Shown one piece after another: positions 8,631-17,418 of a stretch of 64,000 nt of DNA. Source of the stretch: CAZNXJ01 sp964577115 (GTDB lineage: Bacteria; Planctomycetota; Planctomycetia; Pirellulales; Pirellulaceae); NCBI GenBank assembly GCA_964577115.1, contig CAZNXJ010000004.1, positions 62,001 through 126,000 on the forward strand, read 5' to 3'. A model generated the notes under the pieces. The model did not search any database, was not told the DNA's origin, and saw only the letters and a list, made by a program, of their open reading frames with translations. A program made the translations under genes and the position numbers. Numbering within the stretch: position 1 is the first letter of the stretch; every line of letters begins with the position of its first letter.

Positions 8631-9701
8631 ATGCAAGCTGAAGTAATACCGGCGGCGGATCTAACGGGCGAACTGGTTGCGTCGTGGGCGCATCTCCAGC
8701 GCGCGCACGAGTCGTTCGACAGTGCGTACTTCCGCCCCGAGTTCACACAAGCCGTGGCCCGGCTTCGTCCAAATGTGTTTGTCAGCGTCCTGCGGGACGG
8801 CAACTCGACGATTGGCTTTTTTCCATTCGAGCGGCGTGGGCAAGTGGCGTTGCCGGTTGGTGGCCGGCTGAGTGATTACCAGGCGGTAATTAAGGATCCG
8901 GGCTACAAAATCGATCCACGTTTATTGCTGCGATCGTGCAGCCTGTCGGCATTGTGTTTCGATCATTGGCTTGCCGAACAGACCGAGTTTCAGGCGTACT
9001 TCCACCTGATGGATGGCTCGCCGACGCTCGACCTTTCACGCGGCTTCGACGCGTACTGGGCAGCCCGATCAGCGCTTGGTGACAGTGAGCTGAAGTTGGC
9101 GCAGCGCAAAGCCCGCAAGATGGCTCGCGAAGTCGGTCCGCTGCGTGTCGTCGCAGATTCGGTCGACCGGGAGTTGCTGCGGCTTGCCGTGCGTTGGAAA
9201 TCCGAACAGTACCGGCGAACACGGATCACCGATGTGTTCTCGTTCCCCTGGACTGTCGAGCTACTCGAACAATTGCTCGAACAGCGCACGGAAGCGTTTT
9301 CCGGGATGCTGTCGGCGCTTTATGCCGGCGACCGACCGGTTGCACTGCATATGGGTATGCGTTCGTACGGTGTCCTGCACTATTGGTTTCCCACGTATGA
9401 CGTGCAGTTCGCCCGTTACTCGCCTGGCTGCATTCTGCTGCTCGAATTAGCGCGGTTTTGCGGGCCGCTTGGCTTGCAAAAAATCGACATGGGCCGGGGA
9501 GTGAGCCAATTCAAGGCGGGCATGATGACAGGCATAACCCACGTCGGCGTCGGCACGGTCGATCTGCGGCCCGTGCGCCGCACGCTTAACGAAGGCTGGC
9601 GGCGGACACAGGACTGGATCCGCAGTTCTCCACTGCGCCCGGCCGCTCGGGTCCCCGGACGGGTGCTCTACCGGTGTCGCGAATGGCTGGCGTTTCGATA
9701 G
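8631..9701 (+). CDS. FemAB/BioF2-like GNAT acyltransferase (copy 2)
   Basis: A 356-residue paralogue of the 6720-7820 product. Shared landmarks are VSVLRDGNSTIGFFPFER, a basic QRKARKMAREVGPLRV segment, FSGMLSALYAGDRPVALHMGMRS, and YSPGCILLLELARFCGPLGLQKIDMGRG. The same fold and order of motifs support an ancestral duplication. It would add a second decoration to the polymer or act on a different sugar. The 58-base gap before it breaks the run of overlapping starts, and no clear ribosome binding site precedes ATG 8631. Confidence 0.82.
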   Translation: MQAEVIPAADLTGELVASWAHLQRAHESFDSAYFRPEFTQAVARLRPNVFVSVLRDGNSTIGFFPFERRGQVALPVGGRLSDYQAVIKDPGYKIDPRLLLRSCSLSALCFDHWLAEQTEFQAYFHLMDGSPTLDLSRGFDAYWAARSALGDSELKLAQRKARKMAREVGPLRVVADSVDRELLRLAVRWKSEQYRRTRITDVFSFPWTVELLEQLLEQRTEAFSGMLSALYAGDRPVALHMGMRSYGVLHYWFPTYDVQFARYSPGCILLLELARFCGPLGLQKIDMGRGVSQFKAGMMTGITHVGVGTVDLRPVRRTLNEGWRRTQDWIRSSPLRPAARVPGRVLYRCREWLAFR

Positions 9702-9799
9702 TCGGGATTCGGTAAAAGCGTGCGACGCGTATGGCGGCCGGCGCACGCGGCGTGACCTAAGCTAGAACTGGCGTTTTGGGGTGAGCGAGGAGAGTTCGG

Positions 9800-11863
9800 A
9801 TGAGCGAGCAGCACCGGCAACCGTACCGCGGCCGCTTCTGTCCTGCGCCACCCGCCTGGTTGCAGCCCCTCCAGTCGGCTGGGATCTGCACTGCCGCCCT
9901 GGGAGCCCTCGCGCTCGGCCGAGCATTCGGCCGTCGGCGTTCCGGGCAGTTCGCCATTCTGATGTACCATCGGTGCTCGCCGCGTATTCCCGGCATTCCC
10001 GCTCCAACCATCAATGTCACTCCGCGCCGCTTGCGCCATCAGCTTGAAGGACTGCTCAGGCGTGGGTATCAGTTCTGGCCGCTCCGCCGTGTGCTCGATG
10101 AAAGTGCGGCGGGAGCGGAGATTCCCGACAACGTCATTGTGGTGACGTTTGATGACGGCTTTGAAAGCGTCTATGTCTATGCCGCGCGCATACTGCGTGA
10201 CTTGGGCATTCCCGCGACGTTTTTCATCAACACGGCCTACTTGGGAAGCGATGCCCCCTTTCCCTTTGATCACTGGGGTTGCCGGTATCACCGGAGCGCA
10301 CCGCCGGTCAGCTACCGGCCGCTGACGGTCGAGCATTGTGCCGAGCTGCACGACGAGCCGCTGTTTGAAATCGGGGCTCATACGCACACGCATCAGGACT
10401 TTCGCGATCGACCGTCGGAGCTGTATCGTGACCTCGAACGCAACGTCCAGGAATTGCGCGAGCAGTTTGGCATCGAGCAACCTTCGTTTGCGTTTCCCTA
10501 CGGTACCCCGCACCTGGGTTTCGCCGACGCGTGTCTGATCGCCGCGGCGCGCGCGACCGGAGTGGTATGCGGATTGACGACGGCAAGTCGGCTGGTGGAC
10601 CCTCGCCAGGATCCGTTCACGTGGGGCCGGCTGAACGTGTTTGCCTGGGACACGTCCGCGACGCTCGATGCACGCGTACGCGGCTGGTATAGCTGGGCGC
10701 CACGTCAGCGGCAGCGGCTGGTGCGTCTCGTGCGTGGCCGCCGCGCCCGAGCACCGGGCGGCTCAGCCCCCATCCCAACCGGAGCACCGGTCGCCCTGAC
10801 CGCCGGCGTGGAGCGCACCGACGCGCGCCGGCTAATCAGCGTGGTTATCCCGACGTTCAATCGAGCAGCCTGGTTAACTGGCGCGGTCGAGTCGCTTCTC
10901 GAGCAGCAGACGGACGGGCAATTCGACTACGAGATCATCGTGGTCGACAACCAATCGACCGACAACACGGCGGAAGTCGTCGAAAACCTGCGTGCTCGGT
11001 CGAGCATTCCCATTCACTATGTGCTTCAGCCGAAGCCCGGCGACGCGCCTACACGCAACGCGGGCATCCAACGTGCGCGGGGTAGCTGGATTGCGTTTTT
11101 CGATGACGACCAGTTTGCCGATCGACGCTGGCTGGCCGAGTTGTATCAAGCGGCGTGGGCCAGCGGCGCGCTCGTCATTGGCGGGCCTGTACATCTGGAC
11201 CTCGACCCGGCGATGCTCGAATACCTGGGGCCCATTTGCCGGCGAGCGCTACGCGAAGTGGACTATTACCGCGTGCTGCATCCTTACGGGCCGCGGCAGT
11301 TGCCAGGAACCGGCAACGCACTGGTCGCTCGGCGATTATTCGATAGCGTGGGCCTCTTCGACGAATCGATGCGCACCGGCGGATCGGACAGCGATTTCTT
11401 CAAACGTGTCCGCCAGGCCGGGCATGAGCTCTGGTACGCACCGCGAGCGATCATACGCCACCGGATCCCGGCCGAGCGTCTGACACCCGAATACCTGCGT
11501 TGGGACGCGCTCAGCGGCGGTGCGGGGCATGCCGCACATTTCGACCTGCGCGAGAGGGGCCGCGCGGCCTTGCTCGTCTTATGCGCCGCTCGGCTCGCCA
11601 AGGCCGGCCTAATTATCCTCCCGCGCTATGTCTGGGCGCGGTGGCGCGGTCGGGAGGGACACGCCCTGGGGCAAAGGACGTTGCTCTGGCGTACCGAGGG
11701 CTATCTGCGCAAAACGCTGGCCGTAATCGCTCCGCGGTGCTTCCCTCAAACCGAGTTCTTCGCCTCGCTGGATTTCCGGAATGGCCGCAGCTTCGCCGCT
11801 CCCGCTTCGGCGGCGACGGCCGCCGAAATGATCTCGGCCCGTCCCGAGGGAGTGATCGAGTGA
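9800..11863 (+). CDS. Polysaccharide deacetylase - GT2 glycosyltransferase fusion
   Basis: A 687-residue two-domain protein. Residues about 50-315 are a NodB deacetylase with YHR (56-58), TFDDGF (116-121) and AHTHTH (193-198). They align with the whole of the 2913-3950 product, down to the GWYSW tail. Residues about 344-600 are a family 2 glycosyltransferase with SVVIPTFNR, VVDNQSTDNT, the DDD metal site (435-437) and an RTGGSDSDFFKRV acceptor segment. The C-terminal 90 residues have a hydrophobic helix that may bind the membrane. The fusion suggests that one sugar is added and deacetylated, or a deacetylated acceptor extended, in sequence. The ribosome binding site GAGGAG (9787-9792) supports ATG 9800. 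Confidence 0.9.
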   Translation: MSEQHRQPYRGRFCPAPPAWLQPLQSAGICTAALGALALGRAFGRRRSGQFAILMYHRCSPRIPGIPAPTINVTPRRLRHQLEGLLRRGYQFWPLRRVLDESAAGAEIPDNVIVVTFDDGFESVYVYAARILRDLGIPATFFINTAYLGSDAPFPFDHWGCRYHRSAPPVSYRPLTVEHCAELHDEPLFEIGAHTHTHQDFRDRPSELYRDLERNVQELREQFGIEQPSFAFPYGTPHLGFADACLIAAARATGVVCGLTTASRLVDPRQDPFTWGRLNVFAWDTSATLDARVRGWYSWAPRQRQRLVRLVRGRRARAPGGSAPIPTGAPVALTAGVERTDARRLISVVIPTFNRAAWLTGAVESLLEQQTDGQFDYEIIVVDNQSTDNTAEVVENLRARSSIPIHYVLQPKPGDAPTRNAGIQRARGSWIAFFDDDQFADRRWLAELYQAAWASGALVIGGPVHLDLDPAMLEYLGPICRRALREVDYYRVLHPYGPRQLPGTGNALVARRLFDSVGLFDESMRTGGSDSDFFKRVRQAGHELWYAPRAIIRHRIPAERLTPEYLRWDALSGGAGHAAHFDLRERGRAALLVLCAARLAKAGLIILPRYVWARWRGREGHALGQRTLLWRTEGYLRKTLAVIAPRCFPQTEFFASLDFRNGRSFAAPASAATAAEMISARPEGVIE

Positions 11864-13080
11864 AACTTTTACAGATTTACAACCAGTACCGCAGCCTGTT
11901 CAACGGCGAAGAGACGGTCGTGTTCCGTACGGCCGAGCTAGTCGAGCAGCATGGCCACACGGCGCGGCTGCTGATGCGTTCGAGCCGCACGATCGGCAAC
12001 GGCTGGGGAGGCCGATTTCATGCTTTTTTTAGCGGCATTTACAACATGCGAGCAGCCGCCGAGGTAACACGGGTGCTCCGCGAATACCAGCCGGACATCG
12101 TGCACGCGCACAATCTTTATCCACTGTTCTCGCCCTCGGTGCTGGCCGCCTGCCGCCGCGTGGGAACGCCGGTCGTCTTGTCGCTCCACAACCAGAACTT
12201 GACCTGCCCTCGCTCCGACCACCTCTACCGTGGAAAGATCTGCGAGAAATGTTTTGGTGGTCGCGAGTACCACTGCGTTTTACAGAACTGCCGCGAAAAT
12301 ATCTTCGAGAGCATTGGTTATGCGACGCGCGCCGCGGTCGCACGCAAGCTACGCCTGTTCGAGCGCAACGTGACGGTCTTCATCGCACTGACCCAGTTCG
12401 CTCGCCGCCGCCTGATTCAAGTCGGTCTGCCGGCGGATCGGATTTGCGTGCTTCCGAACATGGCCCCGGATAGCGGTCCCCCCGTAGTTCCGGCCGACGG
12501 TAAGTACGTCGCCTTCGCGGGACGGTTGAGCCAGGAAAAAGGACTCGACGTACTGCTGGACGCCGCCGCGCGCATTCCCGATGTGCCGATCCGCATTGCC
12601 GGCAGCGGTCCCTTAATGGACGAGGTACGACGGCGTCAGCCGCCCAACATCGAACTGCTCGGACAGCTGAACCGCGAAGAAATGGCGGCCTTCTATCGCC
12701 AGGCACGGCTGCTGGTGCTCCCGAGCACGACGTATGAGATGTCGCCGCTGGTTATTGCGGAAGCGATGAGCCACGGGTTGCCTGTCGTTGCCTCGCGGCT
12801 CGGCGGCATCCCTGAACTCGTTGACCACGAACGCACAGGCCTGCTGTTCGCGCCCGGTAACAGCGAAGAACTGGCGGCTCGCCTGGCCGAACTATGGCGG
12901 GATCCGCTGCGCTGCGAGCTGTATGGAGCCAACGGGTATGCGAAGGCGCGCGAACAGTATGGTGAACAGGCGTATTACGCCAATCTTGTTGGTATCTACC
13001 GACAGGCCATGACACTCGCGGGACGTCCCGCGCATACACTTCCGGTCACCGAACCTTTGCTGGAGTCTGTCGCTCGATGA
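11860..13080 (+). CDS. GT4-family glycosyltransferase
   Basis: A 406-residue retaining glycosyltransferase of GT-B fold. The C-terminal nucleotide-sugar domain shows FAGRLSQEKGLDVLLDAA, a GSGP loop and the EAMSHGLPVVASRLGGIPELV motif with its catalytic glutamate region. The N-terminal domain has a Cys-rich insert (CPRSD, CEKCFGG, CVLQNC) found in a subset of GT4 enzymes. GTG 11860 overlaps the upstream stop (GTGA) and has GAGGG just before it, so it is preferred to earlier in-frame starts. It would add a sugar to the lipid-linked repeat unit. Confidence 0.88.
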   Translation: MKLLQIYNQYRSLFNGEETVVFRTAELVEQHGHTARLLMRSSRTIGNGWGGRFHAFFSGIYNMRAAAEVTRVLREYQPDIVHAHNLYPLFSPSVLAACRRVGTPVVLSLHNQNLTCPRSDHLYRGKICEKCFGGREYHCVLQNCRENIFESIGYATRAAVARKLRLFERNVTVFIALTQFARRRLIQVGLPADRICVLPNMAPDSGPPVVPADGKYVAFAGRLSQEKGLDVLLDAAARIPDVPIRIAGSGPLMDEVRRRQPPNIELLGQLNREEMAAFYRQARLLVLPSTTYEMSPLVIAEAMSHGLPVVASRLGGIPELVDHERTGLLFAPGNSEELAARLAELWRDPLRCELYGANGYAKAREQYGEQAYYANLVGIYRQAMTLAGRPAHTLPVTEPLLESVAR

Positions 13081-13883
13081 TCGACCTCGGCCGGTACAAC
13101 GTATTGGGAATTCAGATCAGTGCCGTCGACTATGATGCCGCGGTCGCTCGCACCATCAGGGCCGCGCGGCAGCAAAAACCATTCATCGTTTCGGCGCTCG
13201 CCGTTCACGGTCTGATGACCGGCGTACTCGACCCGGTGCACCGCTGGCGGCTGAACCACTTCGACATGCTGGTGCCGGATGGCCAGCCGGTGCGCTGGGC
13301 ATTGAATTGGCTGCATCGAGTGAAGTTGCCGGACCGCGTGTACGGCCCGCAGCTCATGTTGCGGCTCTGCGAGCAGGCGGCCGCTGAACAGCTCGGCGTT
13401 TTCCTGTTTGGAGGCACAAGCGGAACGCTCGAGCGGCTTCAATGTAACTTGATGGAGCAGTTCCCTGGGTTACAGATCGCCGGTACGCTGCCTTCACGGT
13501 TTCGTCAGTTAACGTCGGAAGAACGAGACGAGACGGTCGCGGCGATCCGCGACAGCGGGGCTGCGCTGTTGTTCGTAGGGCTCGGGTGTCCACGGCAGGA
13601 AGTGTGGGCGTATGAATTCCGCGATCGGCTGTCCATGCCGATCATCGCCGTCGGTGCAGCGTACAACTTCCACGCGGGGACGCTCGCGCAGGCGCCAGCG
13701 TGGTATCAGGACCGCGGACTCGAGTGGCTCTACCGGCTCGCCCACGAACCTCGCCGGCTGTGGCGTCGCTATCTGTTCCTCAATCCGCTGTATCTCCTGC
13801 TGCTCGCCCTCCAGCGCTGCGGGCTGCGGCGCTTCGACCCGGCCAACGCACAGCAGCCGGCAGGCGAGCTGCTCTACGGATAA
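13077..13883 (+). CDS. WecG/TagA/CpsF-family glycosyltransferase (GT26)
   Basis: A 268-residue protein with the GT26 landmarks: VPDGQPVRW near residue 65, RVYGPQLM, VFLFGG and a C-terminal GLGCPRQEVWAYEF followed by VGAAYNFHAGT. Enzymes of this family transfer a ManNAcA- or ManNAc-type sugar to a lipid-linked acceptor, usually at an early step. The basic C-terminal tail (GLEWLYRLAHEPRRLWRRY) is the appendage used for membrane association in this family. ATG 13077 overlaps the GT4 stop. It is the last gene of the cluster in this window. Confidence 0.9.
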   Translation: MIDLGRYNVLGIQISAVDYDAAVARTIRAARQQKPFIVSALAVHGLMTGVLDPVHRWRLNHFDMLVPDGQPVRWALNWLHRVKLPDRVYGPQLMLRLCEQAAAEQLGVFLFGGTSGTLERLQCNLMEQFPGLQIAGTLPSRFRQLTSEERDETVAAIRDSGAALLFVGLGCPRQEVWAYEFRDRLSMPIIAVGAAYNFHAGTLAQAPAWYQDRGLEWLYRLAHEPRRLWRRYLFLNPLYLLLLALQRCGLRRFDPANAQQPAGELLYG

Positions 13884-13890
13884 GGCTCGA

Positions 13891-13934
13891 CGGTCGCAGG
13901 TCGCGGAGCCGACTGCTCCTGTGATTTGCGACCG
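13891..13934 (+). terminator. Weak inverted repeat after the exopolysaccharide cluster
   Basis: CGGTCGCA (13891-13898) and TGCGACCG (13927-13934) form a perfect 8-base stem with a long 28-base loop directly behind the last gene of the cluster. There is no T-run, so it is at best a weak or factor-dependent terminator. Confidence 0.25.
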
Positions 13935-14109
13935 CACCGGAAGGACAGCCGAGCGGCAAAATCAGCGCCTCGCATTCTGTGTGGGTGCAGCGAGATGCGC
14001 GCCACTGGCAACGTGCCCAAGGCCAACCGTTGCAACGGGGGTGCGAAGCGGGTTATCCTGGGCTACCAACTGACGTTGCTGTCCCTGGACTCGTGAAGGA
14101 GCCTGCTCG

Positions 14110-15567
14110 ATGTCAAAACGTAATCGTCGCCAGTTTCTGGAGGACTCGATGGTCGCGGCGGCGGCGGCCGTGGCGGCCAGTGCGGCCCCCTCCGTGTTGC
14201 GCGGTCAGGAAAACCAGAGCGCCAGTCCGAACGAGCGGCTCGGCGTTGCCGTGATCGGCGTTCGCGGTCGGGGCGGCAGCCATATCGGCGCCTTCGCGGG
14301 GCGTCGCGATACCGAGATCCTTTATATCTGTGACGCGGACTCCGAGATTGGTAACAAGCGGGCGGACGAAGTCAGCAAGCGTCAATCGCGCAAACCGACC
14401 TTCGTCGAAGATATCCGGCAGGCTCTCGAGGACCCGAAGGTCGACATCGTGAGCATCGCAACGCCCAACCACTGGCACGCGCTCGGAGCCATCTGGGCCA
14501 TCCAGCACGGGAAGGACGTGTACCTCGAAAAGCCGGTGAGCCACAACGTCAGCGAAGGCCGGCGCATCGTCCAGGCGGCACGTAAGTATGGCAAGATCTG
14601 CCAGACCGGCACACAGTGCCGCTCGAATCCCGGCATGATCGACGCGATGCAGTACGTCCAGCAAGGCAAGATCGGCGAATTGAAAGTCGCTCGGGGCTTG
14701 TGCTACAAGCGCCGCGGCTCGATCGGACCCGCCGGTTCCTATGCGCCTCCGGCCAGCGTGAACTACAACCTTTGGCTGGGCCCGGCCCAAGAAAAACCGG
14801 TCACACGTCCGCAGTTCCATTACGACTGGCATTGGCAGTGGGACTACGGCAACGGCGACCTTGGCAACCAGGGCATCCACCAGATGGACCTCGCCCGCTG
14901 GGGACTTGGCATCAATAAGCTCTCGAACCGCGTGTTCAGCTACGGCGGCCGCTTTGGATACGAGGACGCTGGCGAGACGGCAAACACCCAGGTCGTCGTC
15001 CATGACTACGGGGATAAGGCGCTCGTCTTCGAAGTACGCGGCTTGCCGACGGAACCGTACAAGGGCGCGGGAGTCGGTGTGATCTTCGAAGGCACCGAAG
15101 GCTACGTCGTGATGGCCAGCTACGCCGACGGCGCCGCCTTCGACCTGGAAGGCAACATGGTCGCCAAATTTTCGGGTGATGGCGATCACTTCGCCAACTT
15201 CCTCCAGGCTGTCCGTTCGCGAAAGCACGAGGACCTCAACGCGGATATCGAGGAGGGGCACCTCTCGAGCGCGCTGTGTCACCTGGGAAATATCTCCTAC
15301 CGGCTCGGCTCCACCATGAAAGCCAGCGAAGTGGCAGGCCAGCTCGAATCGATCGATTCGGCGGACGACCTTCAGGCTACCTACGATCGGACGCTCGCCC
15401 ACCTACGCGACAACAAGATCGATATCGACAGTCTCGAGATTCAGGTCGGCAAGGTGCTCGACTTCGATCCTGAGTCGGAACAGTTTGTCGACAACGCGGC
15501 GGCCGACGAGTTGCTGACGCGAAACTATCGCGAGCCGTTCGTCGTGCCTGACGAGAACGCAATCTAA
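14110..15567 (+). CDS. Tat-exported Gfo/Idh/MocA-family oxidoreductase
   Basis: A 485-residue NAD(P)-dependent oxidoreductase family protein. The N-terminus is a Tat-type signal (NRRQFLEDS, then an alanine-rich core) ending near residue 30. It is followed by a Rossmann strand (VAVIGVRGRGGSH), and the EKPVSHN motif holds the family's catalytic lysine. In planctomycetes many such paralogues are exported with their cofactor and act on sugars or sugar derivatives; the substrate here is unknown. A GAAGGAG site lies about 10 bases before ATG 14110. The gene stands alone between the polysaccharide cluster and a strong terminator. Confidence 0.88.
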   Translation: MSKRNRRQFLEDSMVAAAAAVAASAAPSVLRGQENQSASPNERLGVAVIGVRGRGGSHIGAFAGRRDTEILYICDADSEIGNKRADEVSKRQSRKPTFVEDIRQALEDPKVDIVSIATPNHWHALGAIWAIQHGKDVYLEKPVSHNVSEGRRIVQAARKYGKICQTGTQCRSNPGMIDAMQYVQQGKIGELKVARGLCYKRRGSIGPAGSYAPPASVNYNLWLGPAQEKPVTRPQFHYDWHWQWDYGNGDLGNQGIHQMDLARWGLGINKLSNRVFSYGGRFGYEDAGETANTQVVVHDYGDKALVFEVRGLPTEPYKGAGVGVIFEGTEGYVVMASYADGAAFDLEGNMVAKFSGDGDHFANFLQAVRSRKHEDLNADIEEGHLSSALCHLGNISYRLGSTMKASEVAGQLESIDSADDLQATYDRTLAHLRDNKIDIDSLEIQVGKVLDFDPESEQFVDNAAADELLTRNYREPFVVPDENAI

Positions 15568-15600
15568 CGCGGCGCGCATTCCCCACTTCTCACAAAACGC

Positions 15601-15640
15601 GAGGGCGCTATGCTTGGGCATAGCGCCCTCCTTCTGTTTT
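15601..15640 (+). terminator. Strong intrinsic terminator
   Basis: A perfect 13-base inverted repeat, GAGGGCGCTATGC (15601-15613) and GCATAGCGCCCTC (15618-15630), with a TTGG loop and a T-rich tail (CTTCTGTTTT). It lies 34 bases after the oxidoreductase stop and ends just before the pseudouridine synthase gene. It is the clearest terminator in the window. Confidence 0.9.
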
Positions 15641-15659
15641 CGGACGACCTTCCATCACG

Positions 15660-16409
15660 ATGACCATCACCCCGGCCGGATTCGAACTGCTGTACGAACA
15701 AGGGCCGGTGCTGGTCGTCAACAAACCCGGCGGACTGCTAACGCAAGCCGTTCCCGGCATCGACAGCTTGGAGGTGCGGCTGCGCGCGTACCTGCGCGAG
15801 CGGGAACAGCGGACGGGAAATTTTTATTTGGCGATCGTCCATCGCCTGGACCGGCCGGCGAGCGGAGCCATCATCGCAGCGCGAAACGTCCGAGCGGCGA
15901 AACGGCTTTCGCAGCAGTTTGAGGCTCGGCAGATCGAGAAGCTGTACTGGGCCACGGTGGAGGGCACCGTGCCGGACGACGAGGGGGTCTGGGAAGATTT
16001 CATGCGGAAAATTCCCGACCAGCCGCAAGCGGAAATCGTGCCGCCCGACCACCCGGACGCCCGGTTGGCTCGGCTGAGCTACCGAGTAATCGCGCGCTCC
16101 AGAGGCCTCACGCGCCTCGCCATCACGCTGGAAACCGGGCGCATGCACCAAATCCGGCTCCAAGCCGCCTCCCGCGGTTGGCCGATATGGGGAGACTATC
16201 AGTACGGCGCCCAGTTACCCTACGGCCCGCCGGAGGAGGATCCACGTCGTCGCTGGATCGCACTGCACGCTCGGCGGCTAGCGTTTCAGCATCCAATGAC
16301 GCGCGAGCCGGTCGAGGTTATCGCTCCTCCCCTGATTTGCGACGCGGCTGTTGAGGATTCCGAGGTTTCGCGGTTGAAGGCGGAGGGAAATCTGAAGGAG
16401 TCACGATAG
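15660..16409 (+). CDS. RluA-family RNA pseudouridine synthase
   Basis: A 249-residue enzyme that isomerises uridine in rRNA or tRNA. The catalytic motif HRLDRPASG is at residues 61-69, with Asp64 as the expected nucleophile. VVNKPGGLLTQ precedes it and RLAITLETGRMHQIRLQ follows, as in RluA/RluC/RluD enzymes. There is no S4 domain at the N-terminus, so it is the short RluA-like form; the target uridine cannot be told. It begins 19 bases after the terminator tail, so it probably has its own promoter or depends on read-through. Confidence 0.9.
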   Translation: MTITPAGFELLYEQGPVLVVNKPGGLLTQAVPGIDSLEVRLRAYLREREQRTGNFYLAIVHRLDRPASGAIIAARNVRAAKRLSQQFEARQIEKLYWATVEGTVPDDEGVWEDFMRKIPDQPQAEIVPPDHPDARLARLSYRVIARSRGLTRLAITLETGRMHQIRLQAASRGWPIWGDYQYGAQLPYGPPEEDPRRRWIALHARRLAFQHPMTREPVEVIAPPLICDAAVEDSEVSRLKAEGNLKESR

Positions 16410-16547
16410 TGCCGCGGCACTGATTTCACGCACGACCTTCCGCGGCCCGTACTTACCAGCAAGGGCTCGTGGTACCGGCAGTCGCCGTGATCGATGAATG
16501 GTACATTGGCGGGCTCTCCGCAAAGCTTTGGAAATGTGGAATTTCGC

Positions 16548-17378
16548 ATGAACATTCGCGTGGGTGCAGTTTCGTACCTGAACACAAAGCCACTGGTGTA
16601 CGGGCTCGAATCGCTCGCGCCCAATGTTTCTCTGTCGTTTGATTTGCCGAGCCGGCTAGCAGACCGGCTGGCGGCGGGGCAGCTGGACGTGGCGCTGATT
16701 CCATCGGTCGAGGCATTTCAGAATCCCGACTACCGAGTCATCTCGAACGCCTGCATCGGCTGCCGCGGGCCGGTGCTGAGTGTCAAGTTGTTCAGCCGTC
16801 GCCCGCTCGAGCAAATCCGCACGCTCGCGCTGGACGAAGGGTCACGCACCAGTGTGGCGCTGGTCCGTTTGCTTCTGGAACAACGATTTGGCCTGCGGCC
16901 GCAACTCGAACGTTTGCCGCTCGGACATGCATTCGCGGATACGGCGACCGACGCGGCACTGTTGATTGGCGACCGAGCAATCAATCCGCCGCCAGACGGC
17001 ATTGTCGCGCAGTGGGATTTGGGAGACGAATGGTGCCGCTGGGCCGAGTTGCCATTTGTCTTTGCGATGTGGACGGCGCGGCCCGGTTTTGACCGGCCAG
17101 AAATTGCCGCGGCGCTCGAAGCAGCCCGCGATCGGGGCCTCGAGAACCTGCCGGATATCGCGGCGCGCGAGGCCGCCTCCGTGGGCCTGACGACCGACGC
17201 CTGCCTCGGGTATCTTCGAGACAACTTGTATTTCTATTTGGGTCCGCGCGAGCGGCAGGGGCTGACGCTATTCCACCGGCACACCGTCCGGATGGGTTTA
17301 GCGCCACCCGCCGCGCTCGAGGAAACGCTGCTCGCGGGAGTTGCTGAAACGCCGGGTTCCGCGGGACGGCGGACGTGA
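16548..17378 (+). CDS. mqnA: Chorismate dehydratase of the futalosine pathway
   Basis: A 276-residue protein of the MqnA family, which removes water from chorismate to give 3-enolpyruvoyl-benzoate, the first step of futalosine-dependent menaquinone synthesis. It opens with RVGAVSYLNTKPLVYGL and has LADRLAAGQLDVALIPSVE and LLIGDRAI, all typical of this periplasmic-binding-protein-like fold. ATG 16548 is preferred to the in-frame ATG 16494 because it gives the family's usual N-terminus. mqnC follows after 40 bases, which supports the assignment. Confidence 0.9.
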   Translation: MNIRVGAVSYLNTKPLVYGLESLAPNVSLSFDLPSRLADRLAAGQLDVALIPSVEAFQNPDYRVISNACIGCRGPVLSVKLFSRRPLEQIRTLALDEGSRTSVALVRLLLEQRFGLRPQLERLPLGHAFADTATDAALLIGDRAINPPPDGIVAQWDLGDEWCRWAELPFVFAMWTARPGFDRPEIAAALEAARDRGLENLPDIAAREAASVGLTTDACLGYLRDNLYFYLGPRERQGLTLFHRHTVRMGLAPPAALEETLLAGVAETPGSAGRRT

Positions 17379-17418
17379 TACCCTGTGAAAGATATCGCCC
17401 CCAGCATCCATCACCACT

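Noticed and set aside
9718..9748. GCGTGCG/CGCACGC inverted repeat before the fusion gene
   Set aside because: It has a long loop, no T-run and an all-GC-type sequence, so chance is a sufficient explanation.
14113..15402. Open frame of 429 codons opposite the Gfo/Idh/MocA gene
   Set aside because: The plus-strand gene has a Tat signal and family motifs. The antisense frame has no recognisable domain and results from GC-rich third positions.
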